This document shows, piece by piece, positions 25,175 through 31,406 of a stretch of 38,863 bases of DNA. The stretch's first letter is position 1. Every line of letters begins with the position of its first letter. Made by a program: the position numbers and the translations under genes. Origin of the DNA: Candidatus Brocadiia bacterium (GTDB lineage Bacteria; Planctomycetota; PUPC01); the NCBI GenBank assembly GCA_030605345.1, contig JAUWIN010000013.1:1-38863 (forward strand), written 5' to 3'. The notes beneath the pieces are model-generated. The model searched no databases and was not told the origin of the DNA. It saw nothing but the letters and a program-made list of their open reading frames with translations.

Positions 25175-26209
25175 TTACACCGCATCGAATTGAACATTGT
25201 TATCGCGCGCCAGGTTGCGCAACATGCCGAGTTTGCCCTCATCAAGCGGGAGCCCGTGTGTTTTACAATCCTCAACAGCAACAAAACCGCGCTCGCCAGG
25301 GAGTCTTACCGGGTTTTCAGGATTTATGGGACTCGAGCTCCTGACGTGTTTTGTGAACCTTGTCATTTCCTTCACGAAATAGTCACGACTCGCGAATGCG
25401 TCCGGATCGAGGACCAGCAAGGAAACGGACTGGGCGGATTCGGCTTCCGGGTTGTTCGCGCTCCCTCCGGCCAATGCGGCCAATGCCTCGTTAAACAATG
25501 AAAGCCCGTATCCCTTGTGGCCGTCAGTCTGGCAGCCCATGAACATTATGGTTCCGCCATTTCTCACAACCCCGGGATCGCGTGACGGCCGCCCTCCCCT
25601 GTCCAGAAACCTGGGACCGGCGGTTTTCTTGCCGGCTTCCGCCATACTGCTCGTAGTGCTGAGCGAAACTGAGGCGGTAGAGAAATCGGAGAGCACCGGT
25701 GTGCCGTCCGCCGGAATTGCGATGGCAATTGGATTGGTGCTGAACTTCGCCTCGGTTCCTCCCAACGGCGCACAATCCTTGCACGTGTTTGCTTGTGCCC
25801 ATGCCTTGCACAGGAAGCCCTGTTCGGCGACAGCCACGATGTGCATGCCGAGCGCGCCTACCCAGCCGGTACGTTGAACCGAAGAGAAACCGACGCCGTA
25901 TTGCTTCGCATTCCGGACCGCCATTTGGGTGGCTGTGCGGACCGCGAGTGCCGGGACACAGTTCTTGCCATCCACCACGCTCACAACTCCCTGTTGGCGG
26001 AGGACCTTCCCTCTGGCGGCAGGATCAAGCCCGTTGCCCAGACCTTCCACAACCATGGGCAGCTGCACTATGCCGTGCGAGGATTGCCGATAAGCCTCTG
26101 TTTCCACAATGATACGGGCAACGTATTCAGCGTCGCCGCGATCCATTCCTTTGCCGACCATTAAGTCGCTCGCGAATTCGATCAGTCCACGCATCGGAAT
26201 CCGTTTCAT
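25175..26209 (-). CDS. Malate/L-lactate dehydrogenase family (Ldh2-type) NAD(P)H-dependent reductase
   Basis: A 344-residue member of the Ldh2/MDH2 family (malate, ureidoglycolate, 2,3-diketogulonate and related 2-oxoacid reductases). YRQSSHGIVQLP carries the catalytic His45 in the 'SHGxxRxP' motif. KFSTNPIAIAIP and DFSTASVSLSTTSSMAEAGK match the NAD-binding segments, and DGHKGYGLSLFNEALAALAG is the family's C-terminal signature. I chose ATG 26209, which aligns with the usual start, over the longer frame to 26272. A 2-oxoacid derived from a sugar acid is a plausible substrate here, but this is inference. Confidence 0.85.
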   Translation of the reverse strand: MKRIPMRGLIEFASDLMVGKGMDRGDAEYVARIIVETEAYRQSSHGIVQLPMVVEGLGNGLDPAARGKVLRQQGVVSVVDGKNCVPALAVRTATQMAVRNAKQYGVGFSSVQRTGWVGALGMHIVAVAEQGFLCKAWAQANTCKDCAPLGGTEAKFSTNPIAIAIPADGTPVLSDFSTASVSLSTTSSMAEAGKKTAGPRFLDRGGRPSRDPGVVRNGGTIMFMGCQTDGHKGYGLSLFNEALAALAGGSANNPEAESAQSVSLLVLDPDAFASRDYFVKEMTRFTKHVRSSSPINPENPVRLPGERGFVAVEDCKTHGLPLDEGKLGMLRNLARDNNVQFDAV

Positions 26210-26282
26210 TGCGCTGCTTGTTCCTTTTGTGCTTCTTTGAGAGAGGGACATCCTGCAACCGGAAGGGAACATACGGGAACTG

Positions 26283-27347
26283 TTAGTATTCCCCGTGTTC
26301 TTTCACCAACTGCATCACTCTCTGATATTGCTGGAAACTCACATTGTCAGGAACACTATGGTCGGAATGATAAATATAAGCCCCATCCTTCATTGCGACT
26401 TCAAACTTGCGGGCAATCTCTTCCTCAATTTTGCTCGGGTCCGGGTCGGCCATGGCTCTGACATCAATGCCGCCCATGAAGGCGAGTTCATCGCCGTATT
26501 TCTCCTTCAGCTCAACGATATCCATGCCTGCTTTGACTTCCAAGGGTTGCAGACAATCGAGTCCGGCTTCGATTAATCCGGGAATGAGTTCTTTGACGCA
26601 GCCGCAACTGTGGAGCATCGTCTTCATGCCCTGGTCGTGGCAAAAGCCGAACAACATCTGATCACCCTCGAAAACGACGTCACGATAAGTCTTTGGGGAA
26701 AACAGCGAGGAGTTGCGGTAACCCATGTCATTGCAGGTAAAAAGGACATCAAACCGAATACCTTTTTCTATCATAAGTTTGGCCGATTCAATCATGAGTT
26801 CTACGTGGGTCGTAAACATTTCCCTCACCCAGGCGGGGTCCTCTGCCATGGCCATAAGCAAGCTGTCTGATTTCATATAGGATTGAACCAGATCGTATCC
26901 GTGCACACCGCCCAAAACTAGGAGACGCCCTTCTTCACGCGCCGTTTGGTACTGAGCCAGCATGCTCGCCCAATCCATTCTCGTGAAGTCCGGCTCGAGC
27001 CGCGGCTTGATCTTTTTGTACCAATCGTCTTTTGTTTTTATGGCCCAATCTATGATTTCGGGAGTGGATTCCTGATTCTTGAAACTTTTTCGTACGCCCC
27101 CGGAGGAAGTGGTGTAGATGGTGTAATCCTCTGTTTCTTCCAGGGTCTTGCTCGGGAAACGAGGCGAGTTATCGGCGCCCAGAGTGGTCCACTTATCGAA
27201 ACCAAAGTAGTCCGACGCGTCGAGATAGTCGGGCATGCCTTCCCTTCTCCACCTCCTAATGGTAGTTGCCCAGGGACCGTCCTGAATCGGGCCTCTGTCA
27301 GGTTTGGTATGGTTCAATGCGGCCAAGGCCCTTTCTTTGTAGGTCAT
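26283..27347 (-). CDS. Uroporphyrinogen-decarboxylase-family methyltransferase-like protein
   Basis: A 354-residue URO-D/MtaA-like protein. In this family the members outside haem synthesis mostly move methyl groups between corrinoid proteins and coenzyme M or tetrahydrofolate-type acceptors. The N-terminus (TYKERALAALNHTKPDR) is the usual URO-D-like opening. MLHSCGCVKELIPGLIEAGL (His246, Cys248, Cys250) resembles the zinc-binding site of MtaA/CmuA-type proteins, and ELAFMGGIDVRAMADPDP is the typical strand-loop near the end. True HemE motifs are not evident. I chose ATG 27347, which has GAAAGGA seven bases upstream. It pairs naturally with the MttB-family gene 8 kb away, though no corrinoid protein is present. 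Confidence 0.83.
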   Translation of the reverse strand: MTYKERALAALNHTKPDRGPIQDGPWATTIRRWRREGMPDYLDASDYFGFDKWTTLGADNSPRFPSKTLEETEDYTIYTTSSGGVRKSFKNQESTPEIIDWAIKTKDDWYKKIKPRLEPDFTRMDWASMLAQYQTAREEGRLLVLGGVHGYDLVQSYMKSDSLLMAMAEDPAWVREMFTTHVELMIESAKLMIEKGIRFDVLFTCNDMGYRNSSLFSPKTYRDVVFEGDQMLFGFCHDQGMKTMLHSCGCVKELIPGLIEAGLDCLQPLEVKAGMDIVELKEKYGDELAFMGGIDVRAMADPDPSKIEEEIARKFEVAMKDGAYIYHSDHSVPDNVSFQQYQRVMQLVKEHGEY

Positions 27348-27538
27348 GTTTGTATCCTTTCTCGAATCGGGTTTCCTAACACGTGTCATGTCCAGCCATT
27401 TTCGCAACACATTTCATACATTGCAACAACGATTTCCAGCGAGCCCCGGGCCCGGGTATTATGGCATAGAGCAAGAACGTACCCGTACCCGTTTCCCTCT
27501 CCCAATATCCATACATTGTCCATCAGTGCCGACGTCCT

Positions 27539-27615
27539 CACTGATACGAAATGTGATCCCGCGTGGGCGTGGGTGGGTGATCCGGAGGTCAGGCATTAGC
27601 ACTCAAGCATCCCCG
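27539..27615 (-). repeat. Dispersed intergenic repeat, copy C (degenerate)
   Basis: The first 27 bases (27539-27565) match copy B at 29262-29288 with two differences. The next 28 are collinear with nine differences. The end appears to extend into the last codons of the channel gene, whose TGA is at 27603-27605. The hairpin seen in copies A and B is not preserved. Confidence 0.5.
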
Positions 27616-28826
27616 ACCGGTTCCTGGTCCTGCTCCTGCGGACTGTCACGCTCCGGCTTAGGTGACTTGCTGAACTTGGCCGCAGGCCCGTCGGACTGGA
27701 AAACGACGGCGAGGCGACAGACCAACGCACCCAACAGAACGTAGCCGAGAATCACTTGCAGCATGAGCAAGCCGTGGCCCCACCAACTCAGCGGCTGAGC
27801 GGCGATATCGCCAAAGCCGAGCGTCGTCATCGTCACGACGGAGAAGTAAAGACTCCGCCAAGCAACAAGCCACCTGCTGTCGATGGGCTGAACTGCCCCG
27901 CCACTCTCGTAGCTGAACAGCCCATCAACGAGCCCCGGCGGACAAAGCAGCCCGTAAAAGAAATACACGGCAGCAAAAAACAAAGACAAGATAAAAAACG
28001 ACGAGATAACGCGGCCCGTCGATCGGCCATAGTCGGAGGCTTTCCAGAACAACCACACGAACCATTTGTAAAGGTGCCTCCACCATCCTTGCCGTCGGTG
28101 CCACTCTCTCCATCGCTTGCGGCGGATGTTGTATTCAAGCGTCTGCTTGAGGCCGGGGGGCAGGCGGCAGTCGCCGAGGCCCACACCGGTGAAATCGGTG
28201 TCACGGTCGATGAAACACTCGACAAAACACGTCTCACCATTCACGATGGCGAAACGGAGGTCTGCCCCCTCGAGGTGGGCGCCGAGCAGGGACGCCCCTT
28301 CGAAGTGGGCTGCCCTGAGGTCTGCTCCTTCGAGATGGGCGAAGTTCAGGGCCGCCCCTTCGAGGTGGGCATCGTAGAGGAACGCCCCTTCAAGATGGGC
28401 TTCGCAGAGCCACGCCCGTTCGAGGTGCGCTTTGTGAAGCCGTACTTCTTCGAGGCTGGCGAACCCAAAGTGCGCTCCTTTGAGGCTGGCGAATCTAAGG
28501 TCCGCGTCTTCGAGGTGGGCCTGCAAGAGGCGCGCCCCTTCGAGGTGGGCCTCGGAGAGGGCCGCGCCTTTGAGCTGGGCGTTCTTGAGGTCCGCGCCTT
28601 GAAGCCAGATTTCCTCTTCAGGATTGACCCTCCGCCACTGGTTCCACTCGGTCATGTCCTTCGCTCTACTGGAACGCCGGAGCATTTCGAGTTGCTCGGA
28701 ATTGCACCAGAAGGAAGGAACGTTCAGGCGGCCACAGCTGGGACACCTAACGACTTCGCTCAGTTCGACTTCGTCGGTGGGGAGTGTCGCCCCACAGTAT
28801 TTGCACTCGGCGGTCGGGTTCGGCAT
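27603..28826 (-). CDS. Zinc-ribbon, pentapeptide-repeat and potassium-channel fusion protein
   Basis: A 407-residue multidomain protein. Residues 8-31 have two CxxC pairs (Cys8/11, Cys28/31) forming a likely zinc ribbon. About 75-196 is a pentapeptide-repeat right-handed helix with ten decapeptides such as EAHLEGARL. A basic linker (RRKRWREWHRRQGWWRH, about 235-251) leads to an ion-channel module: TM1 about 271-293, a pore loop with the selectivity filter TLGFGD (335-340, like TVGYGD of K+ channels), and TM2 about 348-372. This is the two-helix Ion_trans_2 type. The C-tail is Pro/Ser/Glu-rich. The pentapeptide domain should be cytoplasmic, perhaps sensing or scaffolding the pore. No RCK domain is present. 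The stop codon lies within repeat copy C. Confidence 0.88.
   Translation of the reverse strand: MPNPTAECKYCGATLPTDEVELSEVVRCPSCGRLNVPSFWCNSEQLEMLRRSSRAKDMTEWNQWRRVNPEEEIWLQGADLKNAQLKGAALSEAHLEGARLLQAHLEDADLRFASLKGAHFGFASLEEVRLHKAHLERAWLCEAHLEGAFLYDAHLEGAALNFAHLEGADLRAAHFEGASLLGAHLEGADLRFAIVNGETCFVECFIDRDTDFTGVGLGDCRLPPGLKQTLEYNIRRKRWREWHRRQGWWRHLYKWFVWLFWKASDYGRSTGRVISSFFILSLFFAAVYFFYGLLCPPGLVDGLFSYESGGAVQPIDSRWLVAWRSLYFSVVTMTTLGFGDIAAQPLSWWGHGLLMLQVILGYVLLGALVCRLAVVFQSDGPAAKFSKSPKPERDSPQEQDQEPVGDA
28257..28556 (-). repeat. 30-nt periodic coding repeat (pentapeptide region)
   Basis: Ten units of 30 bases encode paired pentapeptides of the form xxAHLEGAxL in the channel fusion gene. The short GC-rich core recurs on the plus strand as CTTCGAGGTGGGC. 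It is a coding repeat and not a CRISPR array. Confidence 0.8.
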
Positions 28827-28893
28827 TGGGGTAATCGGGCCTCTCGTTTCGGGTTTACGAACCGTTAAGACATTTCAATCCGCATCGGCGCGC

Positions 28894-28940
28894 GTGGGTC
28901 GCCCGCGGGTGAGGAGGTATCGCCTCAGCCATGTTCCCCG
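28894..28940 (-). repeat. Dispersed intergenic repeat, copy A
   Basis: This 47-base stretch matches copy B (29296-29342) at 44 positions, including a run of 25 identical bases. Both contain a hairpin: TGAGG (28910-28914) pairs with CCTCA (28923-28927) across an 8-base loop, extended by two more G-C pairs beyond one mismatch. It lies just after the stop of the 87-residue membrane protein. A weaker match to copy B extends to about 28860. Confidence 0.75.
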
Positions 28941-28976
28941 GCCCGATAACGCCCAGTTCGCAGTCGATCTGCTTGG

Positions 28977-29240
28977 TCATTGGACTTGCTCTTCCTCCGC
29001 AGGAGCAGTCAATTTGAGCACGAGTTTATGAAGATTCTGACGGACAATCCCTATCAAGAAGACACACGCTACGAAAGCGAATACGGCTGCCCCCAACTGA
29101 TCCTTAAGGAAGAACGCCAGCAAGAACACCGCCAGTGTGACTACCAGACCCAGCTTCATGAACCACGCCCATTTCGACATGATCCGCACGTTTCTTTCGA
29201 GTTTCTCGCGTACCTCGGCCGCGCTTAGCTCTTTAGCCAT
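28977..29240 (-). CDS. Small membrane protein of two helices
   Basis: An 87-residue protein with a charged N-terminus (MAKELSAAEVREKLERNVRI) and two hydrophobic helices, about 26-46 (FMKLGLVVTLAVFLLAFFLK) and 50-67 (AAVFAFVACVFLIGIVR), ending in Glu-rich AEEEQVQ. ATG 29240 follows GGAGGG. The longer frame back to 29420 is rejected because it runs through copy B of the repeat and into the tmRNA 3' end. Function unknown. Repeat copies A and B flank the gene on both sides. Confidence 0.7.
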   Translation of the reverse strand: MAKELSAAEVREKLERNVRIMSKWAWFMKLGLVVTLAVFLLAFFLKDQLGAAVFAFVACVFLIGIVRQNLHKLVLKLTAPAEEEQVQ

Positions 29241-29261
29241 GATGCCCTCCTGTCTCACAAG

Positions 29262-29342
29262 CACTGATAGGAAATGTGATTCCGCGTGTTGTTTGGTGGG
29301 TGGCCCGGGGGTGAGGGGGTATCGCCTCAGCCATGTTCCCCG
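29262..29342 (-). repeat. Dispersed intergenic repeat, copy B (longest)
   Basis: An 81-base element directly after the 3' end of tmRNA. Its left part (29262-29288) matches copy C and its right part (29296-29342) matches copy A. The hairpin is TGAGG (29312-29316) with CCTCA (29325-29329). Differences between A and B within the hairpin fall in the loop, so pairing is kept. It may serve as a transcript-end or RNA-stability element. Confidence 0.72.
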
Positions 29343-29352
29343 CGACGCAGAA

Positions 29353-29741
29353 TGGAGGCGGGGGGAATCGAACCCCCGTCCCGCGACATTTCGACCCGAA
29401 CTTCTACGTGCGTAGTTCATCTTTTGTTCAGCGGCAGAACTGCGAGCAGTCTGCCGTTGAGTCTCGCCGCGGTGAACTCCGGTGAACAGGATTCCACTTT
29501 GGCTACCTCAGCAAGTGTTCTCGCCCTTGCGCCCGTTGAGGAGAGGCGTGAGGCCAGCCTGCTAGCTGTCGCCCACTTGCAATCACGCAGGCAAGACTGC
29601 GTGGACGTGGCTGTTGTTATGCAGCCAGGCGCAGATTAGTATCCGCACTTCTAAATGGTGCCAGGTGTTTTACGAGGCCTCCTGACAACCTCGGCACGCA
29701 ACTCGGGTGTCAACCTGTCCGGTCGATACCTTGTCGCCCCC
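29353..29741 (-). ncRNA. ssrA: Transfer-messenger RNA (tmRNA)
   Basis: A 389-base RNA that rescues stalled ribosomes by acting as tRNA and mRNA in turn (trans-translation with SmpB). The 5' end GGGGGCG (29741-29735) pairs with the 3' end CGCCTCC (29360-29354, one G-U pair) to make the acceptor stem, followed by the discriminator A. The CCA is not encoded. The T-arm reads GGGGG-TTCGATT-CCCCC. Pseudoknot 1 has CCGAGG with CCTCG, and GTCAGG with CCTGGC. The tag frame follows 13 bases after it and ends LAA-stop. A promoter lies upstream. Length is near the usual 350-400. Confidence 0.93.
29617..29646 (-). other. tmRNA proteolysis-tag reading frame
   Basis: Within ssrA, the frame GCG GAT ACT AAT CTG CGC then CTG GCT GCA TAA encodes ADTNLRLAA and stop. 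The resume codon GCG is the 14th base after pseudoknot 1, as in E. coli (11 bases between). The LAA end is the standard degron recognised by ClpXP. An alternative earlier resume codon in this frame would give a longer N-terminus. Confidence 0.8.
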
Positions 29742-29764
29742 GGTTATCAATGAACCCTGCTGGA

Positions 29765-29793
29765 AATATAGCACATGCCGACAGCTTTTGCAA
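29765..29793 (-). promoter_or_regulatory. Predicted promoter of ssrA
   Basis: On the minus strand, TTGCAA (29793-29788) is followed by a 17-base spacer and TATATT (29770-29765). The first acceptor-stem base (29741) is 23 bases after the -10 box, leaving a short leader to be removed by RNase P. Confidence 0.6.
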
Positions 29794-29828
29794 ATTGCCC
29801 GCTTCTTTTGTCGGCGGAGACTTTACAC

Positions 29829-30887
29829 TCAGCTTCCCGACCACTCGGACATGTCCACAACGACCTTGATGACGTTGTCGGGGTGGTCGTGCATCATTTC
29901 GAATCCGTGCTGGACCTGGTCCGGCGTGATGGTGTGGGTGATGATCTTCTGTGGGGTAAGCCGCTCGGCGGCCATCAGCGAAATGGCTCTCGGCATATCG
30001 CCAAGGTTGAGGCGGGAGGAAACGATGGAGGCCTCCTTCAGCACCAGTGGTCTCCAGCAGAACGGTTCTTCGGCGTCGCCCTGCCCCATCGCAGTAATCT
30101 GACCTCCGGGTCGCAGCATGTCCAGTGCCGTCGCCATGGGCGGCTTGCGGCCTGCGACCTGCTTTGCCTGGCCGACCGCCTCGATAACTTTGTCGGCGCC
30201 CAGCCCGTCGGTCAATTCCATCACTTTCTCGACGGGGTCGGTGTTGCGCGGGTTGACCGCAAAGTCGGCGCCGAGGTCTCCCGCCACGGCAAGCCGGCTG
30301 CTCAGAATGTCCACGGCTATGACTTTCACTGCGCCGGTGTGGCGCATCACATCAAGCAGGGAGAGGCCGAGTCTGCCTGCACCGAGGACGACCACCACGT
30401 CGCCGGTCTCGATGCTGGTGATTCTTAGAGAATGGACAGCAACTGAATACAGCTCAGCCATAATTGCGTGTTTAGGCTTGATCGAGCCGGGAAGGTGAAG
30501 GACGTTGGCCGCGTCCACGACGACACGCTCTGCCAATGCGCCGGCGCAATCAATCCCGAGGACCTCGAGGTCGAGGCAGTTGTTGAACCGTCCCGCCTTG
30601 CACAGCGGGCATTCGCCGCAGGGGAAGACGGGGTCCACCACCACGCGGTCGCCGATTTTGAAGTCTCCGACGTCCTGGCCGAGTTCAGCGATCCGCCCAC
30701 TGAACTCGTGACCCATGATGGCGGGGTATGGGACTCGCTCTTCAAACTGCCCGAGGAACACGTGCAGGTCGGTCCCGCACAGTCCGACGTAATCGGGGGC
30801 AATCGCCACCTCGCCCGGGCCGGGCTGAACTGGCTTGACTTCCTGAACGGCTATGGTTTTGCGGCTCGAGAGGCGTACGGCTTTCAT
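29829..30887 (-). CDS. Zinc-dependent alcohol/polyol dehydrogenase (MDR family)
   Basis: A 352-residue medium-chain dehydrogenase. Catalytic zinc ligands are Cys37 (GLCGTDLHVF) and His60-Glu61 (MGHEFSGRI). The structural zinc lobe has Cys90, Cys93, Cys96 and Cys104 in PCGECPLCKAGRFNNC. The NAD(P) site is VVVLGAGRLGL in the Rossmann fold, followed by the acidic VDILSSRL strand end, which favours NAD. The likely substrate is a polyol or amino alcohol (sorbitol- or threonine-dehydrogenase-like), not ethanol. It lies 19 bases after ndk and probably ends the dnaE-ndk transcript. The RBS is weak. Confidence 0.92.
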   Translation of the reverse strand: MKAVRLSSRKTIAVQEVKPVQPGPGEVAIAPDYVGLCGTDLHVFLGQFEERVPYPAIMGHEFSGRIAELGQDVGDFKIGDRVVVDPVFPCGECPLCKAGRFNNCLDLEVLGIDCAGALAERVVVDAANVLHLPGSIKPKHAIMAELYSVAVHSLRITSIETGDVVVVLGAGRLGLSLLDVMRHTGAVKVIAVDILSSRLAVAGDLGADFAVNPRNTDPVEKVMELTDGLGADKVIEAVGQAKQVAGRKPPMATALDMLRPGGQITAMGQGDAEEPFCWRPLVLKEASIVSSRLNLGDMPRAISLMAAERLTPQKIITHTITPDQVQHGFEMMHDHPDNVIKVVVDMSEWSGS

Positions 30888-30906
30888 ATCGTGCGCCCTG
30901 TCTGGG

Positions 30907-31377
30907 TCAGACCGGCTCTGGGCCGGTGGTGTCGTAGATTTGGCCGAAGTCCGGAGCGGTGCCGGTGAGCAGTTCGCCCTGCTTGAAGAACAGCGGAAGT
31001 TCGCGTCCGGCGGTTTCGCGGGTGTCGGAGCCGTGGACGAGGTTATAACGTTTGCTCATGCCGAGGTCACCTCGAATGGAGCCGGGCGGCGCGTCCGGCC
31101 CGAACGTCGGGCCCAACATCTTGCGGACGACTGCGACGGCGTCCTTACCCTCCAGCGCCATTACGACCACAGGGCCGCTGGTCATAAAACGGACCAGCGG
31201 CTGGTAAAACTCCTCGCCCCTGTGAATGGCGTACATTTTTCTGGCAACGGCCGGGCTGATTTTGAGCATTTTCATCCCCACAATTTGCAGCCCCTTCCAT
31301 TCGAAACGGCCGACCACCTCTCCGACCAGGCGCCTCGCCAGGCAGTCCGGCTTCAAAATCACAAGTGTTCTTTCCAA
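30907..31377 (-). CDS. ndk: Nucleoside diphosphate kinase
   Basis: A 156-residue enzyme that equalises nucleoside triphosphate pools through a phosphohistidine. RTLVILKPDCLARRLVG opens the fold (Lys9). GPVVVMALEGKDAVAVVRKM and GDLGMSKRYNLVHGSD are the family signatures; His115 in NLVHGSD is the catalytic histidine. It is slightly longer than usual (about 140-150), owing to a C-terminal tail. The start is TTG 31377 with GAAGGAG six bases upstream; no ATG in frame is nearby. It lies 29 bases after dnaE, a fitting pair since it supplies dNTPs. Confidence 0.96.
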   Translation of the reverse strand: MERTLVILKPDCLARRLVGEVVGRFEWKGLQIVGMKMLKISPAVARKMYAIHRGEEFYQPLVRFMTSGPVVVMALEGKDAVAVVRKMLGPTFGPDAPPGSIRGDLGMSKRYNLVHGSDTRETAGRELPLFFKQGELLTGTAPDFGQIYDTTGPEPV

Positions 31378-31406
31378 TAATTTCTCCTTCAGAACATCAC
31401 CTTGCT

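Noticed and set aside
26283..27347. True uroporphyrinogen decarboxylase (hemE)
   Set aside because: The HSCGC segment and overall pattern fit URO-D-type methyltransferases; the HemE N-terminal substrate motif is not seen.
28257..28556. Regular 30-base repeats as a CRISPR array
   Set aside because: They are contiguous, without spacers, and encode pentapeptide repeats in frame.
29241..29420. Longer N-terminus for the 87-residue membrane protein
   Set aside because: It would translate repeat copy B and the tmRNA 3' end; ATG 29240 has its own GGAGGG site.
29286..29639. 117-residue plus-strand open frame
   Set aside because: It is the complement of the tmRNA.
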